Shown: in pieces, positions 39,498 to 50,110 of the stretch | How positions within the stretch are numbered: the stretch's first letter is position 1 | Layout of the letters: each line of letters begins with the position of its first letter | Assembly (NCBI GenBank): GCA_022560735.1 | Contig: JADFSO010000019.1 | Span: 1-50,244 of the forward strand | Source of the DNA: Pseudomonadota bacterium | GTDB taxonomy: Bacteria; Pseudomonadota; Gammaproteobacteria; Steroidobacterales; MnTg04 | Reading direction: 5' to 3' | DNA length: 50,244 bases | Made by a program: the position numbers and the translations under genes | The notes under the pieces: model-generated | Told to the model about the DNA's origin: nothing | The model's input: only the letters and a program-made list of their open reading frames with translations | Database searches by the model: none

Positions 39498-41420
39498 ATG
39501 CTGCAATTAATCAGGGATAAACTGACCGGCTGGGTTGCCGGCGTCATGTTCGCCATCATTGCGCTGGCATTCGTTTTCTGGGGAGTCGATCCGCTCTCCA
39601 TAGGTGCGACCTGGGCAGCCCGGGTCAATGACATCGAGATCCCGGCGCTCGAGGTCAGGCGCGCGGCGCAGGATCGAGTCAACCAGTTCCAGGCGCTCTA
39701 CCAGGACGACATCTCTCCGCTGATGCTCGAACAAATACGCAGCAGCGTCCTGGAACGTTACATCAACAACGCCCTGGTCAGGAGCATGGTCGCCAGCAAC
39801 GACTACCGGGTATCCGATGCGATGCTCAGTAAATCCATTCGGGCCATCCCCGGTTTTCAGATCGGCGGGGAATTCTCACTGGACAGCTACCGGGCGAGCC
39901 TGCGCGCGCGTGGAATTTCAAAAACCGGTTTCGAACGTGACCAGAGGAGCCAGCTGGAAGTGCTGCAAATGCAGCAGGGCGTGATCAACAGTTCCTTTGT
40001 CACGCCGAGCGAAATGCGGCGTTTCCTGGAGCTGAAAGGCGAGGAGAGGGAAGTCTCGCTGCTCAGGATCGACGCCAGTGCGTTCGCGGACCTGGTATCG
40101 CCCGGCGACGAGGAAATCACCGGTTACTACGATCTCAATGCACGGCGTTTCCAAACCGGGGAGTCTGCCGAAATCGAGTACCTGGAAGTTCGGGTCAGCG
40201 ATTTTACGGCTGCTGTAGAAGTGGACGAGCAGGAGTTGCTCGAGTTTTACGACTCCGTTGCGGCCGGTTACCAGACCGAGGAACAAAGACGGGCTCGGCA
40301 TATCCTGATCGCGACCGGCGCTGACAGGGGCGACGCGGCGGCCGAAGCCAGGGCGAACGAAGCCATTGAGCGCAGCCGCGCCGGCGAGGACTTTGCGGCG
40401 CTGGTCGCGGAATACTCTGACGATGGCGGCACCAGCGCCGAAGGCGGCGACCTGGGCTGGTCGCTGCGCGAAGATTTTGTCGGGCCGTTTGCCGATACCT
40501 TGTTTGCGATGCAGGTCGCCGGGATTGCCGGGCCGGTCAAAACCCGTTTCGGTTATCACGTAATTCTGCTCGATGAAATCAAGCCAGCCGCTGTGCAGGA
40601 ATTTGCCGAAGTGCGTGCCGAGATAGAGGCCGACTACCGCGAGAAACTGGCCGAGGATCTGTATTACGACGCCGCCCGGTCTTTGGGCGATGAATCGTTC
40701 GCCGCCTACGACGAGTTGCAAATCGTGGCGGATTCACTGGAGCTGGAATTGAAAAGCGTCAGTGGATTCACCCGTGCCGGCGGCGGCGAGCTGGGCAGCG
40801 ACGAGCGCATCGTGGGCGCAGTATTCAGCCCGGAAGTTCTTAATGATGGCCACAACAGCGAGTTGGTCGAGGTCGACGAGAATAGCCGGGTGATCGTGCT
40901 GCGGGTGAGCGCCTACCAGCCGGCCGAGACCCGTCCGCTGGAAGAAGTCCGCGAGCAGATCGTCGCGTTGCTGGTGAGCGAGCAGACCCGCGTGCTCGCG
41001 CGCTCGGCCGGCAACAGTATCGAAACCGCGGCCGAGTCCGGCGCGAGTCTGCAGAAACTGGCCGCGGACAACAACGCAGCCTATACCGCGCCAAAGAAAG
41101 TCACCCGCAATACGACCGACATGCCGCGCGCGTTGCTCGAAGCGATTTTCTCGACGCCAAAACCGGCGGCCGGGCAGCCATCGGTCGGTGGCCTCTCGCT
41201 GGCCACGGGCGATTTCACCATTTTCGTCGTGAGTACGGTGACGCCCGGACACCCGGCCGCGCTGACCATCGCGGAGTGGAACCAAGCCGAGCAGGGCATG
41301 GCCAGCCAGCTCGGTAATGCCGAACTGACCGCCCTGGTCGCGCAATTGCGCGCAACCGCCAAGGTGAGAATCAACCAGCGGACTTTTGACGACATATTGA
41401 TTCCACCGACGGTTCCATAA
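39498..41420 (+). CDS. ppiD: periplasmic folding chaperone PpiD (SurA-like, parvulin domain)
   Basis: This 640-residue protein is anchored by one N-terminal membrane segment (VAGVMFAIIALAFVFWG), with the rest in the periplasm. An N-terminal SurA-like chaperone region (~30-230) precedes a single parvulin domain (~265-360), which has ARHILIATG, DGGTSAEGGDLGW and FGYHVILL. PpiD acts at the SecYEG exit on newly secreted proteins. The start MLQLIRDKLTGW is typical of the family, and position after hupB is conserved. Confidence 0.94.
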   Translation: MLQLIRDKLTGWVAGVMFAIIALAFVFWGVDPLSIGATWAARVNDIEIPALEVRRAAQDRVNQFQALYQDDISPLMLEQIRSSVLERYINNALVRSMVASNDYRVSDAMLSKSIRAIPGFQIGGEFSLDSYRASLRARGISKTGFERDQRSQLEVLQMQQGVINSSFVTPSEMRRFLELKGEEREVSLLRIDASAFADLVSPGDEEITGYYDLNARRFQTGESAEIEYLEVRVSDFTAAVEVDEQELLEFYDSVAAGYQTEEQRRARHILIATGADRGDAAAEARANEAIERSRAGEDFAALVAEYSDDGGTSAEGGDLGWSLREDFVGPFADTLFAMQVAGIAGPVKTRFGYHVILLDEIKPAAVQEFAEVRAEIEADYREKLAEDLYYDAARSLGDESFAAYDELQIVADSLELELKSVSGFTRAGGGELGSDERIVGAVFSPEVLNDGHNSELVEVDENSRVIVLRVSAYQPAETRPLEEVREQIVALLVSEQTRVLARSAGNSIETAAESGASLQKLAADNNAAYTAPKKVTRNTTDMPRALLEAIFSTPKPAAGQPSVGGLSLATGDFTIFVVSTVTPGHPAALTIAEWNQAEQGMASQLGNAELTALVAQLRATAKVRINQRTFDDILIPPTVP

Positions 41421-41466
41421 GCGCCCTGCCCGCGCTTTCATAAACAACAATAAAGGCGACCAGGCG

Positions 41467-42753
41467 ATGACCAGACTCAAACTGCATTGGCAAATTATGA
41501 TCGCCCTGGTACTCGCAGGCGTTTTCGGGACCCTGACCGGGACCGACGCGGCATTGTTCGGCGTCACTTACTACTCGGTCTTTGGATTTCTCGGCACTTT
41601 GTTTCTCAACGCGCTGAAAATGCTGATCGTACCGCTGATCGCATCGTCGATTATCGTCGGCGTCGCCGGCATCGGCAGCGGCGGCAAACTGGGCCGGCTG
41701 GGTGGGCGGACCATGGCGTTTTATCTGCTCAGCAGCACACTGGCGATCATCGTTGGCCTGGTGCTGGTCAACGCCGTGCAACCCGGCCTGGTCGATGGCG
41801 AACCTGCCCGCGAATTGATGGCCCTGTCGGCCGATCCTGCAGAGGTCGCGGCCACGGTCGGCGACAAAGACGCGGGCGACATTGCCGGAATTTTTATCCG
41901 CATGGTGCCGGCGAACATCGTCAAGGCCGCCGCGGAAGGCGAGATGCTCGGGCTGATTTTCTTCTGCCTGCTGTTTGGCTATTTCATGACCCAGTTGCGC
42001 AAGGAACACGCGCAAACGATGTTCAGTTTCTGGGACTCGATGTTTCACGTGATGATGCGCATGACCGAGTGGGTCATGAAATTCGCGCCGCTGGGCGTGT
42101 TTGGGCTGGTCGCCAAAGTGGTGGCCGATACCGGCTTCGATGCCGCCAAGCCGCTGCTGGTGTTTACCGGCACGGTGATCGTCGCCCTGGCGATTCACGC
42201 CCTGGTCACGCTGCCGTTGCTGGTGCGCTTTATCGGCCGGGTCAACCCATGGCGCCTGGCTCACGCGGTGTCCCCGGCGTTGCTGACGGCGTTCTCGACA
42301 TCGTCATCCTCGGCGACTTTGCCGATCACGATAGACTGCGTCGAAAACAACGTCGGTGTTTCCAACCGCACATCCAGTTTTGTGCTGCCGCTGGGCGCTA
42401 CGGTCAACATGGATGGCACCGCGCTGTATGAATGCATGGCGGCGTTGTTCATCGCCCAGGCTTACGGCCTGGAGCTGAGCGTTACCCAGCAGGTCGTCGT
42501 TGTGGTCACGGCCTTGCTGACCTCGATCGGGGTTGCCGGAATCCCGTCGGCTTCGCTGGTGGCGATCGCCATCATCCTGAAGGTGGTCGGCATACCGATC
42601 GAAGCGATCGGCTTGCTGTTCGTGTTCGACCGCATTCTCGACATGACCCGCACCAGCGTCAACGTCTTCGGCGACACCTCATGCGCCGTCGTCATCGCCC
42701 GCCTGGAGGGCGAAAAAGAAGGCCTGCTGGCCCCCACACAAACCCCAACGTAG
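41467..42753 (+). CDS. dicarboxylate/amino acid:cation symporter (DAACS family)
   Basis: This 428-residue inner-membrane transporter of the GltP/DctA/glutamate-transporter family imports glutamate, aspartate or C4-dicarboxylates with Na+ or H+. The diagnostic motifs are present: the serine-rich hairpin STSSSSATLPIT, NMDGTALYE in TM7 and DRILDMTRTSVNVFGD in TM8. About eight membrane segments and two hairpins are visible. Substrate cannot be decided from sequence reading alone. The stop codon TAG at 42751-42753 coincides with the GTAG head of a REP element. Confidence 0.93.
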   Translation: MTRLKLHWQIMIALVLAGVFGTLTGTDAALFGVTYYSVFGFLGTLFLNALKMLIVPLIASSIIVGVAGIGSGGKLGRLGGRTMAFYLLSSTLAIIVGLVLVNAVQPGLVDGEPARELMALSADPAEVAATVGDKDAGDIAGIFIRMVPANIVKAAAEGEMLGLIFFCLLFGYFMTQLRKEHAQTMFSFWDSMFHVMMRMTEWVMKFAPLGVFGLVAKVVADTGFDAAKPLLVFTGTVIVALAIHALVTLPLLVRFIGRVNPWRLAHAVSPALLTAFSTSSSSATLPITIDCVENNVGVSNRTSSFVLPLGATVNMDGTALYECMAALFIAQAYGLELSVTQQVVVVVTALLTSIGVAGIPSASLVAIAIILKVVGIPIEAIGLLFVFDRILDMTRTSVNVFGDTSCAVVIARLEGEKEGLLAPTQTPT

Positions 42754-42813
42754 GAGGGCCTTCAGGCCCGATCAGGATCGGTTGAAAATCGTAGGAGGGC
42801 CTTCAGGCCCGAT
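42751..42813 (+). repeat. REP pair 2 after the symporter gene
   Basis: Two direct copies of GTAGGAGGGCCTTCAGGCCC plus GAT start at 42751 and 42792 (41-base period). The spacer contains GGATCGGTTGAAAATC, similar to that of the other pairs. The first copy provides the upstream gene's TAG stop. The pair ends 13 bases before the convergent fabI stop. Confidence 0.92.
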
Positions 42814-42825
42814 AGGGCCTCCCAC

Positions 42826-43608
42826 CTATTCCAGGCTCATCCCAACCGTGTTAAACCCGGCATCGACATAAACGATCTCGCCGGTGATCCCCGCCGCCAG
42901 GTCCGAGCACAAAAACGCGGCCGTATTGCCCACATCGTCGATGCTGACGTTCTTGCGCAATGGTGAGACTTTTTCTACGTGGTGCAGCATCGTGCGGAAC
43001 CCGCTGATCCCGGCTGCGGCCAGCGTCTTGATCGGCCCGGCCGAGATCCCGTTGACCCGGGTCCCGCCCGGGCCCACATCGGCCGCGATAAACCGCACCG
43101 CCGATTCCAGGCTGGCCTTGGCCAGCCCCATGACGTTGTAATGCGGCACGGACTTGACCGCGCCGAGGTAACTGAGCGTCAGCAGCGCGCCGTTGCGTCC
43201 GGCCATCAGCGGGCGCGCCGCCTTGGCCAGCGCGGCAAAACTGTAAGCCGAGATGTCGTGCGCGATCTGGAAACCCTTGCGATTGATCGCATCGAGAAAA
43301 CCACCCTCGAGCTGGTCGCGCGGCGCAAAACCGACCGAGTGGACCAGGATATCGAGACCGTCCCAGCGCTCGCCCAGCGTGGCCATCGCTTGCTCGATGT
43401 TGGCATCGGCCGCGACATCCAGCTCGAAGGTCAGGTCGGTGTCAAGTTCCGCGCCCATTTTCTCGACCCGGCCCTGCAGCTTGTCGTTCTGGTAGCTCAA
43501 GGCCAGTTCGGCGCCTTCCCGGCGCATCGCCTGCGCGATCCCCCAGGCGATCGAGCGAGTGCTGGCGAGGCCAACGATCAATGCTTTTTTGCCGGCAAGA
43601 AAACCCAT
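42826..43608 (-). CDS. fabI: enoyl-[acyl-carrier-protein] reductase (NADH)
   Basis: FabI catalyses the last reduction in each cycle of fatty-acid elongation and is the triclosan/isoniazid-type target. The 260-residue short-chain dehydrogenase-like protein has [16 protein letters not shown] at the NADH site, [13 protein letters not shown], and the catalytic Tyr and Lys in [23 protein letters not shown] written in two parts: Tyr of PHYNVMG and Lys of GLAKAS. Its end lies against REP pair 2, and its upstream gap (43609-43779) holds REP pair 3 and a second repeat type. Confidence 0.96.
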   Translation of the reverse strand: MGFLAGKKALIVGLASTRSIAWGIAQAMRREGAELALSYQNDKLQGRVEKMGAELDTDLTFELDVAADANIEQAMATLGERWDGLDILVHSVGFAPRDQLEGGFLDAINRKGFQIAHDISAYSFAALAKAARPLMAGRNGALLTLSYLGAVKSVPHYNVMGLAKASLESAVRFIAADVGPGGTRVNGISAGPIKTLAAAGISGFRTMLHHVEKVSPLRKNVSIDDVGNTAAFLCSDLAAGITGEIVYVDAGFNTVGMSLE

Positions 43609-43682
43609 ACATCATCTCCAAAATCCTGATCGGCCAGAATTCTACCGAAAAACAAAGCCACACACCGATTTTTTGTTCACCT

Positions 43683-43746
43683 GCAGGAGGGCCTCCAGGC
43701 CCGATGGGGATCGGTTTGAATTCGCAGGAGGGCCTTCAGGCCCGAT
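43683..43746 (+). repeat. REP pair 3 upstream of fabI
   Basis: Direct copies start at 43683 and 43724 (41-base period). The first has CCTCCA instead of CCTTCA in the loop. The spacer GGGGATCGGTTTGAATTC matches that of pair 2 closely, so the whole ~63-base unit, not only the palindrome, is repeated. Confidence 0.92.
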
Positions 43747-43756
43747 GGGCGCTCCA

Positions 43757-43781
43757 CGAAAAATAAATCCGTCCCCTTTTT
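43757..43781 (-). repeat. GGGGACGGATTTATTT repeat, copy A
   Basis: Read on the minus strand, AAAAAGGGGACGGATTTATT follows the TAA stop of mltD directly, overlapping it by two bases. The same sequence occurs at 45659-45685, and a variant at 49016-49067. Confidence 0.85.
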
Positions 43782-45417
43782 ACCCGCCGCTTTGTTTGGT
43801 CACATCGATATACATCACCAGCCGCTGGCCCGGGCGCAATACCCGCTTGCCGCTGAGGCTGTTCCAGCTTTTCAGCTGGCTGATGCTGACCTTGAAACGC
43901 GAGGAAATCTTCCACAGCGAATCGCCCTTGCGGACGGTGTAATTGATCTGCCGCACGCGGCCGCTCGGCGGCCCGCCGCCGATGGCGACGACGCTTTTCC
44001 CGCCCCAGATCACCAGTTCACGGCCGACCGACAAGGTGTCGCGCGGCGCCATCCCGTTCCACTTGGCCAGGCTGCGCGTGTTGACCCGGTACTTGCGCGA
44101 AATGGTCCACAGCGAATCGCCCGGTTGCACCCGGTAAAGCGTGCGCTTCGAGCCGCGCGACCGCGTCATCGTGCGCGCCAGGCGGGCATCGGCGCTTTGG
44201 GTATAGGCCGAAGCGCTCTTGCTGGCCCTGGGGATCATCAGGTATTTGCCGGCCCGGATCGTGGACCCGCGCAGGTTGTTGACCTCGCGTATCAGTTTCT
44301 TCGTGGTGCCGAATTTCCGGGCGATCACGCTGAGGCTGTCGCCTTCGCGGATGCGATAACGCTCCCACCGCACCTGCTGCCTGGCCGGTAACGCGGCGAG
44401 ATTGCTCTCGAAAGTCGCGGCTGCGGCAACCGGCACCAGCAGGCGATCCGGTCCGGCCGGGTCGGTCGCCCAACGGTTGTAGCCGGGGTTCAGCGCATAA
44501 ATTTCTTCGACCGACACGCCGGCCAGGTCCGCGGCCAGCGCCAGGTCGAGCTGACCATGGGTTTCGACGACCGCGAAATAAGGTTGGTTGCGGATCCGCT
44601 CGATCGTCACGCCGTTGCCATCGGGATCGGCGACCAGCCGAGCCACGGCGAGCAGTTTCGGCACATAGGCGCGGGTTTCCACCGGCAACCGGCGCGACAG
44701 GCTCCAGAAATCGATCGGTTTGCCGGCCTTGCGATTGCGCCGGATCGCGCGATGCACATTGCCCTCGCCGGAGTTATAAGCGGCGATCGCCAGCAGCCAG
44801 TCGCCATCGAATTGTTTGGCCAGCGCTTCCAGGTAATCGAGCGCGCCGCGCGTGGATTCGATGATGTCGCGGCGACCGTCGTACCACCAGTCCTGTTTCA
44901 GGCCATAACGGCGGCCGGTGCTCGGGATGAACTGCCAGAGACCCGCGGCCCGCCCATGCGAATACGCAAACGGGTCATAGGCGCTTTCGACGATCGGCAA
45001 CAGCGCAATTTCCAACGGCATGCCGCGCGCGGCAAGCTCGCCGGCGATGTAATGCAGATAACGGCTCGAACGGGTAAAAACGCGATCGAGATAAGCCTGG
45101 TGTTGGCGATACCAGTCGAGCTGCAAGTCGATGGCCCGCTGCTCGCTGTCGGGCAGCTGGTAACCGGCGCGGATGATGTCGAGCGTATCGGGCAGCGCAT
45201 CGACCGCCCAGTCGGGGATCATCGGCTGGGTCACATCGACGATATGAATCGTCTGCACAGTGGTGAAACTGACCAGGTCCGCGGCCGGCTCGACCGCTTC
45301 GAGCGGCGGCGATGGCAGGTTCTGGCTTAGCGTGCTCGCATCATCCTTGAGCCGGGGCTGGCTGCAGGCCGACAACAACACGGCCAGCGCGCCCAAAATT
45401 ACAAATCCTTTGTTCAA
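43780..45417 (-). CDS. mltD: membrane-bound lytic murein transglycosylase D, lipoprotein with three LysM domains
   Basis: MltD cleaves peptidoglycan between MurNAc and GlcNAc, forming 1,6-anhydro ends. A lipoprotein signal ends VLLSAC, so the enzyme should be anchored to the outer membrane. The GH23 domain (~110-260) has the catalytic Glu in LPIVESAYDPFAYS and AAYNSGEGN. Three LysM modules follow (YRIREGDSLSVIARKF, YRVQPGDSLWTISRKY, YTVRKGDSLWKISSRF). I chose the TTG at 45417 (MNKGFVILGAL) because AGGAG stands seven bases upstream; a GTG at 45444 has no ribosome site and would spoil the signal peptide. Total 545 residues. Its stop touches a dispersed repeat. Confidence 0.92.
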   Translation of the reverse strand: MNKGFVILGALAVLLSACSQPRLKDDASTLSQNLPSPPLEAVEPAADLVSFTTVQTIHIVDVTQPMIPDWAVDALPDTLDIIRAGYQLPDSEQRAIDLQLDWYRQHQAYLDRVFTRSSRYLHYIAGELAARGMPLEIALLPIVESAYDPFAYSHGRAAGLWQFIPSTGRRYGLKQDWWYDGRRDIIESTRGALDYLEALAKQFDGDWLLAIAAYNSGEGNVHRAIRRNRKAGKPIDFWSLSRRLPVETRAYVPKLLAVARLVADPDGNGVTIERIRNQPYFAVVETHGQLDLALAADLAGVSVEEIYALNPGYNRWATDPAGPDRLLVPVAAAATFESNLAALPARQQVRWERYRIREGDSLSVIARKFGTTKKLIREVNNLRGSTIRAGKYLMIPRASKSASAYTQSADARLARTMTRSRGSKRTLYRVQPGDSLWTISRKYRVNTRSLAKWNGMAPRDTLSVGRELVIWGGKSVVAIGGGPPSGRVRQINYTVRKGDSLWKISSRFKVSISQLKSWNSLSGKRVLRPGQRLVMYIDVTKQSGG

Positions 45418-45658
45418 ACCATTACTCCTGCGTGAATCAGCCACAAGCAGTTGTCCGAAAATGCCGGTATGGGGGTTACCTTGAGCATGTGGGTCCTGAG
45501 TCTCCTGTTTTCTGCCAATTTGCCGATCTTATTGGGTTCTGACCGCACCGGCGAGTATAAATCACCGCTACGACGCCGTTGCGGGGTCCATCAAACCTCG
45601 CGTTATGACAAATTGCCACGATTCGAGGGCCATTTACCCGCACCCAGGTCACATTTTC

Positions 45659-45685
45659 AAGAAAAGGGGACGGATTTATTTATCG
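45659..45685 (+). repeat. GGGGACGGATTTATTT repeat, copy B
   Basis: AAGAAAAGGGGACGGATTTA continuing TTTATCG is the same sequence as copy A in opposite orientation. It stands alone in the mltD/methyltransferase gap, ten bases before a REP copy. Confidence 0.85.
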
Positions 45686-45694
45686 TCGGAAATC

Positions 45695-45796
45695 GCAGGA
45701 GGGCCTTCAGGCCCGATTGGCGTTCCAACTAATCGGGCCTGAAGGCCCTCCTGCAATTTCAAACCGTTCCTTCATCGGGCCTGAAGGCCCGCCTGC
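45695..45796. repeat. REP cluster of three copies (one plus, two minus)
   Basis: A plus copy (45695-45717) faces two minus copies (45732-45754 and 45774-45796). The two minus copies have a ~42-base period and, read on the minus strand, the spacer ACGGTTTGAAATT, so they are another instance of the two-copy unit. The 413-base gap 45418-45830 otherwise shows only repeat copy B; no gene is visible in it. Confidence 0.9.
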
Positions 45797-45830
45797 ATTT
45801 TATCGGGCGTTTCAGGTTATCCTTGCCCGC

Positions 45831-46556
45831 ATGTCACGTCCCCACAGCGTTTTCGACTGGCTGGAACGGCCGCTGGGCCAGACTTTGCTGGCCGCGGAAA
45901 CCGAGATCGCCGAGCGCTGCCTCGGCCAGGTTTTTGGCTATCAGGCGATCCAGGTGGGCCGCTGGGGGAGCGCCGACCAGTTCAGCCGCAGCAGCCGGAC
46001 CCGCCGTTACGCGGTCTTGAGCCCCCACGCCGGCGCTGGCGTCGACCTGGTCAGCCCCGCGGACGCACTGGCGCTGGCCAGCGATTCGGTCGACGCGGTG
46101 ATCCTGCCGCACACGCTGGAAACCGAAACCGACCCGCACGAGGTCCTGCGCGAGGCCGAGCGGGTGCTGTCCGGCAATGGCCACTTGCTGATCTTCAGCT
46201 TTAACCCGAACAGCCTCTGGGGGATCCGCCACCGGCTCAGCAATCGGCGATTTCCGCCCGGCATCAACCGCCTGGTCTCCGAACACCGCCTGCGCGACTG
46301 GTTGCGGCTGCTCGGGTTTGAGGTATTGTCAGTCACCGGCTATTGTGCCGGCCCACCGACGACCGCCCCGGCGTGGCTGCGCGAGAGCAAGCTCAACCAG
46401 CCGACCGCCAATGGCGTGTTGAAGCTGATGGGCGGCGCCTTTTGCCTGCTGGCGTGCAAACGCGTATTTACGCTAACCCGGATCATGCCGGGGCAAAAAA
46501 GGAAACGACGGGTGCTGGCCGGGCTGGCCGAACCCTCGAGAAGGATTTCGACTTGA
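45831..46556 (+). CDS. SAM-dependent methyltransferase, YafS-like
   Basis: This 241-residue protein resembles the class I (Methyltransf_11-type) YafS family encoded upstream of rnhA in gammaproteobacteria. Visible features are the conserved N-terminus [34 protein letters not shown] and [31 protein letters not shown]. The glycine-rich motif I is weak. Its substrate is unknown. The ATG at 45831 gives the family start; the open frame upstream merely translates two REP copies (giving repeated IGPEGPPA). It overlaps rnhA by four bases. Confidence 0.82.
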   Translation: MSRPHSVFDWLERPLGQTLLAAETEIAERCLGQVFGYQAIQVGRWGSADQFSRSSRTRRYAVLSPHAGAGVDLVSPADALALASDSVDAVILPHTLETETDPHEVLREAERVLSGNGHLLIFSFNPNSLWGIRHRLSNRRFPPGINRLVSEHRLRDWLRLLGFEVLSVTGYCAGPPTTAPAWLRESKLNQPTANGVLKLMGGAFCLLACKRVFTLTRIMPGQKRKRRVLAGLAEPSRRIST

Positions 46557-46996
46557 GCACAGTAACGATTTATACCGATGGCGCCTGCCGCGGCAACCCG
46601 GGCCCGGGTGGCTGGGGCGTGTTGATGACGACCCGCGGCAAGGAAAAGACCCTGTCCGGCGCGGAGCCTCAGACCACCAACAACCGGATGGAGATCCAGG
46701 CCGCGATCGAAGCGCTGAGCGCACTCAAACGCGGCTGCAAGGTCGTGTTGTACACCGATTCCCGGTACGTCAAGGACGGCATCAACGAATGGCTGCCGAA
46801 CTGGAAGGCGCGCGGCTGGAAAACCAGCAACCGCAAACCGGTCAAGAACGAAGACCTGTGGCGCGAACTGGACCGCATCGTGGCGCAGCACGAGATAGAC
46901 TGGCGCTGGGTCCGTGGCCACAGCGGCGTGCCCGGCAACGAACGCGCCGACGAACTCGCCAACGCGGCGGTCGACGCGATGTTGAACGGCGCTTGA
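46553..46996 (+). CDS. rnhA: ribonuclease HI
   Basis: RNase HI removes RNA from RNA-DNA hybrids. The 147-residue protein has the four carboxylates at Asp9 ([11 protein letters not shown]), Glu47 (NRMEIQA), Asp69 (YTDSRYV) and Asp133 (RADELAN), one position off the E. coli numbering 10/48/70/134. I chose the TTG at 46553: AAGGA lies seven bases upstream, the product then starts exactly as the family does, and the TTGA overlap with the methyltransferase stop suggests coupling. dnaQ follows on the same strand; in E. coli rnhA and dnaQ are divergent. Confidence 0.94.
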   Translation: MSTVTIYTDGACRGNPGPGGWGVLMTTRGKEKTLSGAEPQTTNNRMEIQAAIEALSALKRGCKVVLYTDSRYVKDGINEWLPNWKARGWKTSNRKPVKNEDLWRELDRIVAQHEIDWRWVRGHSGVPGNERADELANAAVDAMLNGA

Positions 46997-47016
46997 ACCG
47001 GCAAAGGAACCCGAAC

Positions 47017-47730
47017 ATGCGACAAATCGTCCTCGATACCGAAACCACCGGGCTGGAGCCCTCGCTCGGCCACCGGATCATCGAAATTGGCTGTGTCGAG
47101 ATGATCAACCGGCGCACCAGCGGCAAGACCTTTCAGCACTACCTGAACCCGCAGCGCGAAATAGACCCGGGCGCGCAGGAAATCCACGGGTTGAGCAACG
47201 AATTTCTCGAGGACAAACCCTTGTTTGCCGATATCGCCGACGAGTTCCTGGAATTCGTCAGCGGCGCCGAGCTGATCATCCACAACGCGCCGTTCGATAT
47301 CGGTTTCCTGAACAAGGAACTGGAGCTCGCCGCGCACGACCAGCGCATCGAGGACATCTGCCAGGTGCTGGACACGCTGGTCCTGGCGCGCTCGATGCAC
47401 CCAGGCCAGCGCAACAGCCTCGACGCGTTGTGCAAGCGCTACCGGATCGACAACGCCAACCGCGAGCTGCACGGGGCCTTGCTGGATGCGCGCATCCTGG
47501 CCGATGTGTACCTGAGCATGACCGGCGGGCAAGCCACGCTGTCGCTGGACGGCACCGGCCAGCCAGGGCAGACCGGCATGACCGGGCAACACGCCACAGC
47601 CGCGAAAATAGACCGCGCCGGCCTGAAACTGGTCGTGGTCAAGGCCAACGACGAAGAGCTGGCCGCGCACGAAGCCTGTCTCGAGACGATCGAAACAGCC
47701 AGCGAAAATGGCTGCCTGTGGAACAAATAA
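47017..47730 (+). CDS. dnaQ: DNA polymerase III epsilon subunit (3'-5' proofreading exonuclease)
   Basis: This 237-residue DEDDh exonuclease proofreads in the polymerase III core. Motifs: VLDTETTGLEP (Asp7, Glu9), HNAPFDIGFLN (Exo II Asp) and HGALLDARILADVY (His/Asp of Exo III). A flexible Gly/Gln/Thr-rich linker (~170-195) leads to a C-terminal tail that should bind the alpha subunit. The ATG at 47017 follows AAAGGA. It lies 20 bases after rnhA. Confidence 0.95.
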   Translation: MRQIVLDTETTGLEPSLGHRIIEIGCVEMINRRTSGKTFQHYLNPQREIDPGAQEIHGLSNEFLEDKPLFADIADEFLEFVSGAELIIHNAPFDIGFLNKELELAAHDQRIEDICQVLDTLVLARSMHPGQRNSLDALCKRYRIDNANRELHGALLDARILADVYLSMTGGQATLSLDGTGQPGQTGMTGQHATAAKIDRAGLKLVVVKANDEELAAHEACLETIETASENGCLWNK

Positions 47731-47742
47731 AAAAAGGCAACC

Positions 47743-49015
<1,273 letters not shown>

Positions 49016-49017
<2 letters not shown>

Positions 49018-49067
49018 AAAAGGGGTCAGATTTATTTTTGGCGAAAAATAAATCTGACCCCTTTTTC
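49016..49067. repeat. 24-bp perfect-stem hairpin of the GGGGTCAGATTTATTT repeat
   Basis: The arm GAAAAAGGGGTCAGATTTAT continues with TTTT to 49039, and its exact reverse complement runs 49044-49067, leaving a four-base loop GGCG. It starts on the stop codon of the dehydrogenase gene and ends 17 bases before the epimerase start. It is two inverted copies of the family seen singly at 43757 and 45659. As RNA it would be a very stable hairpin and could attenuate transcription into the epimerase gene. Confidence 0.92.
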
Positions 49068-49084
49068 TGTTTGGGAATGACGCA

Positions 49085-50110
49085 ATGAAAATTCTGGTCA
49101 CCGGTGCAGCCGGCTTCATCGGCTCTTTCGTAGCCCACAAACTGCTCGAGCGCGGCGACACCGTCATCGGTCTGGACAACATGAACGATTACTACGCTGT
49201 CACCTTGAAAGAAGCGCGCCTGGCCAGGCTCCAAATCGACGATAAATTTGCATTCGCCAAACTCGACGTCGCCGACCGCGCAGCCATCGAAAAACTTTTC
49301 GCCGAACAAAAATTCGAACGCGTGGTCCATCTCGCCGCACAAGCCGGCGTGCGCTACTCGATCGAAAACCCGCACGCCTACATCGACAGCAACATCGTCG
49401 GTTTCCTGCACATCCTCGAAGGCTGCCGCCACCACGACGTCAAACACCTGGTCTACGCCTCGACCAGCTCGGTCTACGGCGCCAGCACCGACATGCCGTT
49501 CAACGTCCACCAGAACGTGGACCACCCCTTGTCACTGTACGCGGCCAGCAAGAAATCCAACGAGCTGATGGCGCACACCTACGCCAACCTGTACCGCCTC
49601 CCGGTGACCGGCCTGCGCTTTTTCACCGTCTACGGCCCCTGGGGCCGCCCCGACATGGCCTTGTTCCTGTTCACCAAGAACATCCTGGCCGGCAAACCCA
49701 TCGATGTCTTCAACCACGGCCACCACAAACGCGACTTCACTTTCGTCGAGGACATCGCCGAAGGCGTGGTCCGCTCGCTGGACAAGATCGCGACCCCCAA
49801 CCCGCTGTGGATCTCCGACCAGCCCGACCCCGGCACCTCGACCGCGCCGTACCGGTTGTACAACATCGGCAACAACCAGCCGGTCGAGCTGCTGCACTAC
49901 ATCGAAGTGCTGGAAAACTGCCTGGGCCGCAAGGCCGAGAAAAACCTGCTGCCCTTGCAACCGGGCGACGTGCCCGACACCTACGCCGATGTCACCGACC
50001 TGGTCGATGAAACCGGCTATAAACCGGAAACCACGGTCGAGGAGGGCGTCCGCCGCTTCGTCGAATGGTACGCGGAGTACTACGAAGTGGATCTGGACGC
50101 GTCTGGATGA
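49085..50110 (+). CDS. UDP-glucuronate 4-epimerase-type NAD-dependent epimerase
   Basis: This 341-residue extended short-chain dehydrogenase has the NAD site [10 protein letters not shown], a [18 protein letters not shown] stretch characteristic of UDP-glucuronate 4-epimerases, STSSVYGA and the catalytic YAASK (Tyr, Lys). [15 protein letters not shown] is also typical. It would make UDP-galacturonate for capsule, O-antigen or exopolysaccharide. The stop overlaps the next start by four bases. Although the dehydrogenase upstream is TviB-like, this is not a TviC/WbpP-type epimerase by its N-terminus, so the two may not act on the same sugar. Confidence 0.9.
   Translation: MKILVTGAAGFIGSFVAHKLLERGDTVIGLDNMNDYYAVTLKEARLARLQIDDKFAFAKLDVADRAAIEKLFAEQKFERVVHLAAQAGVRYSIENPHAYIDSNIVGFLHILEGCRHHDVKHLVYASTSSVYGASTDMPFNVHQNVDHPLSLYAASKKSNELMAHTYANLYRLPVTGLRFFTVYGPWGRPDMALFLFTKNILAGKPIDVFNHGHHKRDFTFVEDIAEGVVRSLDKIATPNPLWISDQPDPGTSTAPYRLYNIGNNQPVELLHYIEVLENCLGRKAEKNLLPLQPGDVPDTYADVTDLVDETGYKPETTVEEGVRRFVEWYAEYYEVDLDASG

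Noticed and set aside
42751..42813. Two 23-bp repeats separated by an 18-bp spacer, resembling a minimal CRISPR
   Set aside because: Only two copies occur per locus, the spacers are conserved between loci rather than unique, and no cas genes are present. It is a REP pair.
45445..45658. A possible small gene upstream of mltD
   Set aside because: No frame with a plausible start, ribosome site and recognisable product was found; the stretch is best read as intergenic.
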